Assembly (NCBI GenBank): GCA_030146725.1 | Contig: JASLBJ010000066.1 | Coordinates: 1 to 14,805 of the forward strand | Direction of reading: 5' to 3' | Length of the DNA: 14,805 nucleotides | Origin: Sphingomicrobium sp. | Lineage (GTDB): Bacteria; Pseudomonadota; Alphaproteobacteria; Sphingomonadales; Sphingomonadaceae | Part shown: positions 1 through 6,426 of the stretch, in pieces | How positions within the stretch are numbered: position 1 is the first letter of the stretch | How the letters are laid out: each line of letters opens with the position of its first letter | Position numbers and translations under genes: made by a program | Notes under the pieces: model-generated | Told to the model about the DNA's origin: nothing | Databases searched by the model: none | Seen by the model: only the letters and a program-made list of their open reading frames with translations

Positions 1-731
1 TCCACCCCGCCGCGCTCGCCCATGTCGAGCATCGTCTCGCCCCACGGATCGACCACCAGCGAGTGCCCGAACGTCTCGCGCCCGTCCTCATGCAGCCCGC
101 CCTGCGCCGCCGCCACGACGAACAGCCCGGCCTCGATCGCGCGCGCCCGAAGCAGAACATGCCAGTGCGCCTTGCCGGTCGGCACCGTAAACGCCGCAGG
201 AACGGCAATCGCGGTCGCCCCGGCCTCGGCCAGCGCCGCAAACAACGCCGGAAATCGCAGATCGTAGCAGATGCTCAACCCCAGCCGCCCGACCGGAGTC
301 CCCTCCACCACGACCGCTCCACTGCCAGGCCGGTAAGTCGCGGACTCGCGCCAGCTCTCCCCCGTCGGCAAATCGACGTCGAACAGATGCAACTTGTCAT
401 AGGTCGCCCGAACCGCGCCCGCAGGATCGATCACGAACGCGCGATTGGCCAGTTTCCCGTCCTCGGTCACCACCGCCAAGGATCCCAAATGCAGCCACAG
501 CCCATGCCGTGAAGCCGCTTCCCGCGCCGCCGCCAGCACCGGGTCAGCCTCAGCCGGGCACAGCCGTCCACGCGCCCGTGCCGAATTCCGGTCGAGCAAT
601 CCGGTCATCTCGGGCGTGAACAGCATCACCGCACCGCCCTGTTTCGCCTGTTCGACCGCCGCGACCAGCGCGCGCGCGTTCTGCTCCGGGTCGATCCCGG
701 TGCGCGACTGGAACAACGCGATGCGCGCCAA
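1..731 (-). CDS. Carbon-nitrogen hydrolase (nitrilase superfamily), 3' end cut by window
   Basis: 243 codons are visible; the C-terminus lies beyond position 1. All three catalytic residues of the nitrilase fold can be seen: Glu41 in FTPEMTG, Lys113 in YDKLHLFDV and Cys155 in LSICYDLRFP. The pattern resembles the Nit1/NIT subgroup, whose characterised members hydrolyse deaminated glutathione. That substrate is an inference here, encouraged by the glutaredoxin gene just upstream. The protein should be a cytoplasmic amidase of about 270-280 residues. I chose the TTG start because an in-frame TAG lies only six codons upstream, no ATG or GTG occurs between, GGCGGG sits just ahead, and the protein then begins ARIALFQ as the family does. 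The gap to the glutaredoxin stop is 22 bases, so the two are surely co-transcribed. The family call is very secure; the substrate is not. Confidence 0.93.
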   Translation of the reverse strand, partial: MARIALFQSRTGIDPEQNARALVAAVEQAKQGGAVMLFTPEMTGLLDRNSARARGRLCPAEADPVLAAAREAASRHGLWLHLGSLAVVTEDGKLANRAFVIDPAGAVRATYDKLHLFDVDLPTGESWRESATYRPGSGAVVVEGTPVGRLGLSICYDLRFPALFAALAEAGATAIAVPAAFTVPTGKAHWHVLLRARAIEAGLFVVAAAQGGLHEDGRETFGHSLVVDPWGETMLDMGERGGV

Positions 732-753
732 GGCTAAACCCGCCGGCTAAGTG

Positions 754-1011
754 CTAGGCCGCGAGCAGCTGGTCGAGCTTGCCCGCGCGGTCGAGGGCCA
801 TCAGGTCGTCGCAGCCGCCGATGTGTCGCCCGTCGATGAAGATCTGCGGAACCGTCGTCCGGCCACCCGAGCGCTGAACCATCCTGGCTTTTTCCTCGCC
901 TCCGAAATCAACCACATACTCACGGTAGCCGGGCGCCTTGGAATCGAGCAGGCGCTTGGCCCGGATGCAGTAGGGGCAGGTGGTCTTCGAATAGATTTCA
1001 ACGTCCGGCAC
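754..1011 (-). CDS. grxC: Glutaredoxin 3 (GrxC type)
   Basis: This is an 85-residue dithiol glutaredoxin, the usual length for GrxC. The active site CPYC is at residues 12-15, the cis-proline loop TVPQIF puts Pro55 beside it, and the glutathione-binding GGCDD motif follows. The protein reduces disulfides and glutathione mixed disulfides in the cytoplasm using glutathione. It starts with GTG; the leader carries AAAGGA about six bases upstream, a good ribosome site that fixes this start. It lies between comF (27-base gap upstream) and the nitrilase-family gene (22-base gap downstream), an order familiar from alphaproteobacteria, so all three probably share one transcript. Confidence 0.96.
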   Translation of the reverse strand: MPDVEIYSKTTCPYCIRAKRLLDSKAPGYREYVVDFGGEEKARMVQRSGGRTTVPQIFIDGRHIGGCDDLMALDRAGKLDQLLAA

Positions 1012-1038
1012 TTGTCATCCTTTGCATGCGGAACTGCA

Positions 1039-1785
1039 CTAACGCATCAGTTGCGACGGACGCACCACGCGCGCCCAGCTGACCAGATGTACGCGCTCGG
1101 CGCCGCTGTTCAACAGGGTCCGCGCGCAGGCATCAGCAGTGCTTCCGGTGGTGAATACATCATCGACCAAAATCACGGTCCGTCCTTTCACCGTGGCCTC
1201 ATCGCGCACCGCAAAGGCCCCGGCGACGGTGGTGCGGCGCTCCGCGTGGCTGAGACCACGCAGCGGCGGAGTCGCCTTGGTGCGCCGAAGCAGCATCGGA
1301 TCGTGGATCAGCCCGGTCCGCCGCGAAAGCTCCCGCGCGATCATCGCCGACTGGTTGAAGCCGCGCTGCCACAATCGCCAGCGGTGAAGCGGGACCGGCA
1401 CCAGCAGCGGACTGCCATCGCCGACCTCGACCAGCGGCGTCATGTACCGGGCCATGGTCTTCGCCACCGCCGTCTTGCGCGCATATTTGAGCTTCAGCGG
1501 AAGACCGCTGGTCAGCTCGCCATAGGCCACCGCCGCCCGCGCGCGTTCGATGGCCGGCGGATCGGCCAGGCACGGCGCACAGCGCTCGGCCTCGGTGCCT
1601 GACAGCGGGAGCCCGCACGACTGGCATCCGCCTAGCCCGAGGAACTCGATCCCGGTCCAGCACTGCGAACAGAAACTGTGCAGGACGTCGATGATCGTCC
1701 CGCAACCGGCGCAGCGCGGCGGGAGCGTGAAGTCGAGCAGCCAGCCCGACAGCCGCTTTGCTCCGACGATCACGGATACGCTCAT
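1039..1785 (-). CDS. comF: ComF family protein (phosphoribosyltransferase-like)
   Basis: 248 residues, typical for ComF. The N-terminal part carries four CxxC pairs (Cys25/28, 39/42, 54/57, 69/72) that look like zinc-binding ribbons. The C-terminal half is a type I phosphoribosyltransferase fold: VPVPLHRWRLWQRGFNQS at about 129-146 and the PRPP-binding loop VILVDDVFTTGST at 204-216. ComF acts in the cytoplasm in uptake and processing of single-stranded DNA during transformation in competent bacteria; most proteobacterial homologues are uncharacterised, and no other competence gene lies nearby. It starts with ATG preceded by AAGGG. It is the first gene of the comF-grxC-nitrilase operon and diverges from the methyltransferase-like gene across only 42 bases, which must hold both promoters. 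Confidence 0.93.
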   Translation of the reverse strand: MSVSVIVGAKRLSGWLLDFTLPPRCAGCGTIIDVLHSFCSQCWTGIEFLGLGGCQSCGLPLSGTEAERCAPCLADPPAIERARAAVAYGELTSGLPLKLKYARKTAVAKTMARYMTPLVEVGDGSPLLVPVPLHRWRLWQRGFNQSAMIARELSRRTGLIHDPMLLRRTKATPPLRGLSHAERRTTVAGAFAVRDEATVKGRTVILVDDVFTTGSTADACARTLLNSGAERVHLVSWARVVRPSQLMR

Positions 1786-1827
1786 CAGCCCTTGTCGCCT
1801 TCATGCGCTCGCCGCACAAGCACAAGC

Positions 1828-2607
1828 GTGCAGCCTCCATTGTTCGATATGCGCTTGCGGGTCCTGCGCCGCGACCGCGCAGCGCGGCTCGGCGCCGAGC
1901 TGTTCCTGCACCAGCGCGCCTTCGACGATTGCCTCGACCGCATCGCCCTCGTCTGCCGGCGGTTCGATCGCGCGCTGCTGATCGGCTGTCCCGATCCGGA
2001 CTGGACGGGCCGGCTCGCCAATCTTGCCGCCGCCGTCGAGGCCGTCGACCCGGGACCGCTGTTCGCCCGGGCGTGCGACGGCCGTGCGGTGCAGGAGGAC
2101 GAGGCGGACTGGCCGCCGGCCGCCTTCGACCTGTGCGTGGCGGTCGGCACGCTCGACAGCGTCAACGACCTGCCGGCCGCACTGCGCTCCATTCGCGGCG
2201 CGCTTCGTCCCGACTCGCTGCTGCTGGGCGTCGTCGCGGGCGGCGACAGCCTGCCCGTACTGCGCGGCGCAATGCATGCCGCCGACCAGCTTGCCGGGGC
2301 GTCATCGCCGCACGTCCACCCGCGTATCGAGCCCGCAAGCCTTGCTCCACTGCTGACGTCCTGCGGGTTCGTCATGCCCGTCATCGACGTCGACCGGGTC
2401 GAGGTCTCCTACCGCTCGTTCGGGCGGCTGATCCGCGACCTGCGGCACATGGGTGCGACCAACCTGCTCTCCGCACGGTCGCGAGCGCCGCTCTCGCGGC
2501 TCGGCTATGCGGCCGCGGCAGCCGCATTCATGACCGCAGGAGACGGCACCAGGACGATCGAGCGCTTCGACCTGCTCCATTTCGCCGCCTGGTCGCCACC
2601 CGCCTGA
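1828..2607 (+). CDS. Class I SAM-dependent methyltransferase-like protein (BioC/NDUFAF5-like)
   Basis: 259 residues with the plan of the BioC/NDUFAF5-like methyltransferase family: an N-terminal LFDMRLRVLRRDRAA stretch, a nucleotide-binding half containing FDLCVAVGTLDSVNDLPAAL, and the C-terminal DLRHMGATNLL segment typical of this group. The glycine-rich motif I, normally GxGxG, is degenerate here (RALLIGCPDPDWTG), so SAM binding may be weak or altered. BioC methylates malonyl-ACP for biotin synthesis; NDUFAF5 hydroxylates a complex I subunit in mitochondria. Position beside comF, common in alphaproteobacteria, favours the NDUFAF5-like branch, but this is inference. I chose GTG 1828 because the conserved N-terminal segment begins right after it; ATG 1849 would cut into it. 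Neither has a clear ribosome site. Family is reliable, reaction unknown. Confidence 0.82.
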   Translation: MQPPLFDMRLRVLRRDRAARLGAELFLHQRAFDDCLDRIALVCRRFDRALLIGCPDPDWTGRLANLAAAVEAVDPGPLFARACDGRAVQEDEADWPPAAFDLCVAVGTLDSVNDLPAALRSIRGALRPDSLLLGVVAGGDSLPVLRGAMHAADQLAGASSPHVHPRIEPASLAPLLTSCGFVMPVIDVDRVEVSYRSFGRLIRDLRHMGATNLLSARSRAPLSRLGYAAAAAAFMTAGDGTRTIERFDLLHFAAWSPPA

Positions 2608-2660
2608 GCCTCCGCCCGAAACCCCGTCCCGAGTTCCCGTGCAGTGCGAGCCGCGGCCCC

Positions 2661-2690
2661 GTTAACGCTGTGCGCCGATCATCCGTTAAC
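2661..2690 (+). promoter_or_regulatory. Paired GTTAAC sites upstream of the pilin gene
   Basis: The hexamer GTTAAC occurs at 2661-2666 and again at 2685-2690, 24 bases apart, in the 131-base gap ahead of the pilin gene. In Caulobacter the Flp-type pilin gene is controlled by CtrA, whose sites are built on TTAA half-sites. The spacing here does not fit the full TTAA-N7-TTAA site, so this is only a weak regulatory candidate. The rest of the gap shows nothing I can name. Confidence 0.22.
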
Positions 2691-2727
2691 CGTGCGGCGC
2701 TACGACCGGCCGATGGACGTGTACCAG

Positions 2728-2734
2728 AGGAGGG
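2728..2734 (+). promoter_or_regulatory. Strong Shine-Dalgarno site for the pilin gene
   Basis: AGGAGGG lies four bases upstream of TTG 2739 and 25 bases upstream of ATG 2760. Only the TTG start, or one very near it, can use it, so it decides the start of the Flp-type pilin. Confidence 0.6.
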
Positions 2735-2738
2735 TGGC

Positions 2739-2918
2739 TTGGCTGCTATCCGACAAGTGATGCGCAAGCTGCCTGCGGATTCGGCCGGCGCAACCGCGAT
2801 TGAATATGGGCTGCTCGCCGCCCTCATCGCAGTTGCGATGATGGGCGGCCTGTCAGCCCTGGGAGGCGGAACCGGCGGCTTGTGGGCGAGGATCGGTCAA
2901 GCCGTCAGCAGTATTTGA
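2739..2918 (+). CDS. Flp/Fap-type (type IVb) pilin, orphan
   Basis: A 59-residue prepilin. It has a short basic leader ending in Gly17, then ATAIEYGLLAALIAVAM, the hallmark of Flp pilins: prepilin peptidase would cut after Gly17, with Glu at mature position 5 and Tyr at 6. A single hydrophobic helix follows, then a short Gly-rich tail. Flp pilins are exported to the inner membrane and polymerised by the Tad machinery into adhesion fibres. No tad/cpa genes are in this window, so this copy must use machinery encoded elsewhere or serve another role. I chose TTG 2739 for its strong ribosome site; ATG 2760 would give 52 residues with the same core. It converges on the M48 protease gene with 17 bases between stops and no visible terminator. 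Confidence 0.88.
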   Translation: MAAIRQVMRKLPADSAGATAIEYGLLAALIAVAMMGGLSALGGGTGGLWARIGQAVSSI

Positions 2919-2935
2919 GCAGCCCACCGCCCGGC

Positions 2936-4402
2936 TTAGGCGCGGCGGGTACCATAGACGACGAGCTTGACCCTCTGTCCTGGCGCCAGCCGGGTTCCCG
3001 CAGGCAGCCCGTTGAGCGACAGGAACCGCTCGAGCTGGAAGTCGCGATAGGCCATCCGGCTGGCGAGCGACTGCACCGTATCGCGGGGCGTAACCGCGAC
3101 CACGTCGATGATCCGCGGCCGGATCGACGCCGCTTCGGATGGCGAGATCCGGCGCAGCGATCCGATCATCTCGCTGAACGGCCCGATGCCGACGCCGCCG
3201 CGGGTCAGCATGACGAAGTGATAGACGGTGTTCGCATCCCACTGGAACGCGGCCACGCTGACGTCGACCACGCCCGACTGGCTGTTCGCGCGCGCGGTCG
3301 CGATCACCGCCGGCAGGCCGTTGATCATGGTGCGCTGCGGCGGCTGCATGTTGATCTGCTGCCGCTCGCCGGCAAGCTCCTGGATCACGCGATAGGCATA
3401 TTGGTCAAGCGGTCCGTTGTAGCGGCCGCCGCTGAACTGCGCCTGGCCCGCCGAGCCCTTGATCGACACCGCACGCGTGCTGTTCTGCATCAGATAGCCG
3501 ACCGGAACGGCGAACTGGATGCGCAGGTCGGGGTGGAGGAAGCTGCGCCCGTCGATCACGCCCTGCGCCGGATCGTCGTCGACGAACACGCCTTCGAGCT
3601 GGTCCAGGAACTGGTCGCGATTGCGGATCCCGGTGCCGAGCCGACCGGTCGCCTGGGCGCCGGCCTGGGCGCGCTGGACACGGTTCTCGCTTAGTGGATG
3701 GGTGCTTGCCCATTCGGGCGTCTGCCGGTTGGTTCGACCCTGAACGCGGTTCTGCAGCGCACTTGCGCGGCCCAGTGCAGCGAGGATTCCGGGTCCGCCC
3801 GCGGGATCGTAGCCCGCATTGATCAGATAGCGGGTCGCCAGCGTGTCGGCCTGATATTCCTGCTCGCGCGAAAAGCCCAGGGTCGCCAGTTCGGCGCGCT
3901 GCTGGCTGGCTTGCGCAAGCACACTGCCGAGCCCGCCCCCGAGCACGCTTCCAAGCAGCGCACCAAGCACGCCCTGGACCGAGTTGCGCCGTGCCACCTG
4001 CTGGCGCGAACGCGCGTGATTGGCCGCGATATGCCCCGCCTCATGACCAAGCGCGAAGGCGAGCTCGGACTCGTCGTTCATCAGCCCCATCAGCTGGCGG
4101 GTGATGTAGACATAGCCGCCCGGCACCGCGAAGGCGTTCTCGACCGCCGAATTGAGGGTGGTGAACTGGAATGACTGGGTCGGGTTAACCACGCCCGAGA
4201 AATTCGCCACCCGCCGGCCGACCGACTGCACGTACGCCGCGCGCGATCCGGTTTCGGCCCCGCCGAACTCCTGCAGCAGCTCGGGGTGCTGGCGCTGCGC
4301 CTCGGCGACCTCGCGCGGGTTGAGCTGGCGCATCTGCGCCGCTGCCGGGCCCGACGTTAGGACGACCGAAGCCGCGGCCGACAGAAGCAGAAACTTGCGC
4401 AT
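2936..4402 (-). CDS. Secreted M48 family metalloprotease with C-terminal LysM-like domain
   Basis: 488 residues. A Sec signal peptide (about 1-22, ending AAA-Q) points to the periplasm. The M48 zinc site is intact: HEAGH at 120-124, with the third ligand Glu182 in SREQEYQAD. The Gly-rich stretch at about 143-165 follows the zinc helix. The C-terminal segment from about 432 (VTPRDTVQSLASRM, then LNGLPAGTRLAPGQRVKLV) looks like a LysM domain, suggesting peptidoglycan attachment. Relatives such as BepA degrade misfolded outer-membrane proteins; a similar envelope quality-control role is inferred. I chose ATG 4402 because GGAGAG precedes it at good spacing and the signal peptide starts there; the frame stays open upstream but that part is not protein-like. 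It follows accA after 88 bases, and a separate EcfG-type promoter sits in that gap. Confidence 0.93.
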   Translation of the reverse strand: MRKFLLLSAAASVVLTSGPAAAQMRQLNPREVAEAQRQHPELLQEFGGAETGSRAAYVQSVGRRVANFSGVVNPTQSFQFTTLNSAVENAFAVPGGYVYITRQLMGLMNDESELAFALGHEAGHIAANHARSRQQVARRNSVQGVLGALLGSVLGGGLGSVLAQASQQRAELATLGFSREQEYQADTLATRYLINAGYDPAGGPGILAALGRASALQNRVQGRTNRQTPEWASTHPLSENRVQRAQAGAQATGRLGTGIRNRDQFLDQLEGVFVDDDPAQGVIDGRSFLHPDLRIQFAVPVGYLMQNSTRAVSIKGSAGQAQFSGGRYNGPLDQYAYRVIQELAGERQQINMQPPQRTMINGLPAVIATARANSQSGVVDVSVAAFQWDANTVYHFVMLTRGGVGIGPFSEMIGSLRRISPSEAASIRPRIIDVVAVTPRDTVQSLASRMAYRDFQLERFLSLNGLPAGTRLAPGQRVKLVVYGTRRA

Positions 4403-4450
4403 AATTCTCTCCACGTCCTTGACGGACCGGTCTGTATGAACGGCGTTTTG

Positions 4451-4476
4451 AACGGGACCTGACCATTTATGGTTCC
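4451..4476 (-). promoter_or_regulatory. Candidate EcfG (general stress sigma factor) promoter of the M48 protease gene
   Basis: On the minus strand GGAAC (4476-4472) is followed after exactly 17 bases by CGTT (4454-4451), matching the EcfG consensus GGAAC-N16/17-CGTT known in alphaproteobacteria. Transcription would start near 4444, leaving a leader of about 40 bases before the ATG at 4402 with its GGAGAG ribosome site. The short inverted repeat ACCAT-TT-ATGGT (4462-4473) lies inside the spacer and may be chance or an operator. Confidence 0.6.
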
Positions 4477-4490
4477 CCCCGGGGAGCGGC

Positions 4491-5432
4491 CTAGCCGATC
4501 GCCAGGAACCTTGAGCGCCGCCGCGCCAGGAGCTCCTCGGGCGGGAGCAGCGCGCACTCGTCAAGCTCCTCCACTATGGCGCCTTTCAGCGAGCCAATGG
4601 CGCCACTGCGGTCGCGATGCGCTCCGCCAAGCGGCTCGGGGACAATGCGGTCGACGACGCCGAGCCCCTGCAGGTCGGCGGCGGTGATCTTCATCGCTTC
4701 CGCCGCCTCGCCGGCCTTGTCGGCGGTGCGCCACAGGATCGACGCGCAGCCTTCCGGGGAGATCACCGAATAGATCGCATGTTCGAACATCAGGACCCGG
4801 TTGGCGGCGGCGAGTGCGACCGCTCCGCCGGAGCCGCCCTCGCCGACGATCACGGCGATCACCGGCACCCGTGCGGCAAGACACTGCTCGGTCGACCTTG
4901 CGATTGCCTCGGCCTGCCCGCGCTCCTCGGCCTCGACGCCGGGAAAGGCACCCGGCGTGTCGACGAGGGTGACGATCGGCAGTCCGAAGCGGTCGGCAAG
5001 CTGCATCAGCCGCACCGCCTTGCGATAGCCTTCGGGCTTGGCCATGCCGAAATTGTGCTTGAGCCGTGAGGCGGTGTCGTCGCCCTTTTCATGGCCCATC
5101 AGCATCACGCGCCGGCCGTCGATCCGGGCCAGCCCGCCGATGATCGCGGGATCGTCGCCGAAGCTGCGATCGCCGGCAAGCGGGACGAAATCGTCGGCCA
5201 GCCCGGCGATGAAGTCCTTGAGATGCGGGCGTTCGGGATGGCGGGCGACCTGCGCCTTCTGCCACGGCGTAAGCCGCGCATAGGTATCCCGCAGCAGCTT
5301 GGTCGACTTGGCTTCGAGCTTGGCGATCTCGGGATCGATGTCGATCCCGCCGTTGACCGCGGTATCGCGCAGGGCCGCGACCCGCGTCTCCAGCTCGGCG
5401 ATCGGCTTTTCAAAGTCGAGAAAGGTCAGCAT
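4491..5432 (-). CDS. accA: Acetyl-CoA carboxylase carboxyltransferase subunit alpha
   Basis: 313 residues, the usual AccA length. With AccD it forms the carboxyltransferase that moves CO2 from biotinylated AccB to acetyl-CoA, giving malonyl-CoA, the first committed step of fatty-acid synthesis in the cytoplasm. The sequence is diagnostic: the N-terminal helix [20 protein letters not shown] at 113-120, [16 protein letters not shown] from 158, and [17 protein letters not shown] from 197, which builds the acyl-CoA and oxyanion pocket, then the [11 protein letters not shown] motif at 225-234. It starts at ATG 5432 with only a weak GC-rich ribosome site. accD is not in the window. Upstream lie two hairpin repeats and xerD, 106 bases away on the same strand, so accA may be read from the upstream transcript or from a promoter in that gap. 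Confidence 0.98.
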   Translation of the reverse strand: MLTFLDFEKPIAELETRVAALRDTAVNGGIDIDPEIAKLEAKSTKLLRDTYARLTPWQKAQVARHPERPHLKDFIAGLADDFVPLAGDRSFGDDPAIIGGLARIDGRRVMLMGHEKGDDTASRLKHNFGMAKPEGYRKAVRLMQLADRFGLPIVTLVDTPGAFPGVEAEERGQAEAIARSTEQCLAARVPVIAVIVGEGGSGGAVALAAANRVLMFEHAIYSVISPEGCASILWRTADKAGEAAEAMKITAADLQGLGVVDRIVPEPLGGAHRDRSGAIGSLKGAIVEELDECALLPPEELLARRRSRFLAIG

Positions 5433-5478
5433 GAGTGCCGCCGCGGGTAGGCTGAGCCTTCCGGCGCGTCAACGATCG

Positions 5479-5538
5479 CAGGTAGGCTGGACCTACCTGC
5501 GCCCAAACAGATCCAGGTAGGCTGGACCTACCTGCGCC
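5479..5538. repeat. Two direct copies of a 25-bp hairpin-forming repeat
   Basis: An identical 25-base unit occurs at 5479-5503 and 5514-5538, a period of 35 bases. Each contains a perfect inverted repeat, arms CAGGTAGG and CCTACCTG around a CTGGA loop, followed by CGCC. The first copy has a ninth arm pair (G5478 with C5500). The second copy touches the xerD stop codon. No T-run follows on either strand, so these are not classical intrinsic terminators; they look like REP-type palindromes. They could still slow or stabilise the transcript between xerD and accA. I see no further copy in the window. Confidence 0.9.
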
Positions 5539-6426
5539 TTAACGATTGCCGTCGGCAAGCGGATGGCGGGCGTTCACCAGTTCGACTAGCCGAGCGCTGT
5601 CGACATGCGTGTAGATCTGCGTAGTCGCGATATCGGCATGTCCGAGCAGCGACTGAAGCACCCGCAAGTCGGCTCCGCCCGACAGCAGGTGGGTGGCAAA
5701 GGCATGGCGCAGCACGTGCGGGCTGACCCGCTCAGGTGCGATTCCGGCCAGTGCGGCGACTTCGCGCACGATCTGGAACAGGCGCACCCGGCTGAGATGG
5801 CGCTTGCCGCCGGGAAACAGCCACGGAGTGCCGCCGGGGACGTGCCCAAGCCAGCGGCCGACCACCGCTTCGGCACGGGTCGAGATCGGCACCAGCCGTT
5901 CCTTGCCGCCCTTGCCCGCGATGATCAGGAACGGTTGCCCCTTGCGCAGCGCCCCGCGCGGCAAGGTCACCAGCTCGGTCGCGCGAAGGCCCGATCCGTA
6001 TAGCAATTCGAACAGTGCAAGGTTGCGCAACGCTCCCGGTTCGTCGCTGGAAGCGCGCTCTTCGAGCAGCTCGAAAATGGCCTCGACCTCATGCGGCTCG
6101 AGGATCCGCGGCAGCGGCCGCTCAAGGTGCGGGCGCGGCAGGCCCGCCGAAGGATCATCCCCGCGCACGCCGTCTTCGACGAGAAAGCCGTAGAACCGCC
6201 GCAGGGCCGCCGCCCGCCGAGCGACCGTCGCCGGCGACAGCGTACCCCACTCCGCACCCAGGCGAGACAGGTCGGCGGCATCGGCAACCCCAAGCGAGCG
6301 CCCGACGACCTCCGAAGCGCGCTCGAGATCGCTTCGATAGGCCAAAAGCGTGTGCCGCGATGACCCCGCCTCGGCGGCCATCATGTCGAGAAACCGGTCG
6401 ACCAGCGCGCGATCGTCAGGCGTCAC
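5539..6426 (-). CDS. xerD: Site-specific tyrosine recombinase XerD
   Basis: 295 residues, close to the 298 of E. coli XerD. An N-terminal SAM-like core-binding domain (about 1-95) precedes the catalytic domain. All catalytic residues are present: Arg148 in YGSGLRATEL, Lys172 in GKGGKERLVP, His237 and Arg240 in HVLRHAFATHLL, His263 in LLGHADIATTQ, and nucleophile Tyr272 in IYTHVD. XerC/XerD resolve chromosome dimers at dif near division, activated by FtsK. The full-length match and stable context (accA on one side, aroK on the other, as in other alphaproteobacteria) favour the housekeeping XerD over a phage integrase; XerC is the main alternative. It starts with GTG; its first bases overlap the stop of the unknown secreted-protein gene by four (GTGA), so translation is probably coupled. 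Confidence 0.93.
   Translation of the reverse strand: MTPDDRALVDRFLDMMAAEAGSSRHTLLAYRSDLERASEVVGRSLGVADAADLSRLGAEWGTLSPATVARRAAALRRFYGFLVEDGVRGDDPSAGLPRPHLERPLPRILEPHEVEAIFELLEERASSDEPGALRNLALFELLYGSGLRATELVTLPRGALRKGQPFLIIAGKGGKERLVPISTRAEAVVGRWLGHVPGGTPWLFPGGKRHLSRVRLFQIVREVAALAGIAPERVSPHVLRHAFATHLLSGGADLRVLQSLLGHADIATTQIYTHVDSARLVELVNARHPLADGNR

Noticed and set aside
751..1602. 283-codon plus-strand open frame across grxC and comF
   Set aside because: It is antisense to two clear conserved genes and its translation is Arg/His/Gly-rich with no motifs, as expected for a shadow frame in GC-rich DNA.
2661..2690. Full CtrA site (TTAA-N7-TTAA) before the pilin gene
   Set aside because: The two TTAA half-sites are 20 bases apart, not 7; kept only as a weak regulatory candidate.
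2882..3694. 270-codon plus-strand open frame opposite the M48 protease
   Set aside because: Antisense to a protease with an intact zinc site and signal peptide; composition is a GC-rich shadow.
4462..4490. accA terminator (CCCCGGGG run plus ACCAT/ATGGT inverted repeat)
   Set aside because: No stable long stem and no T-run follows; the better explanation is the EcfG-type promoter in the same stretch.
4403..4564. N-terminal extension of the M48 protease to 4564
   Set aside because: It would run into accA and precede a perfect signal peptide; the ribosome site GGAGAG sits ahead of ATG 4402.
5539..6426. Integrase marking a mobile element
   Set aside because: Residues and length match housekeeping XerD, the neighbours are core genes, and no attachment-site repeat or cargo is present.
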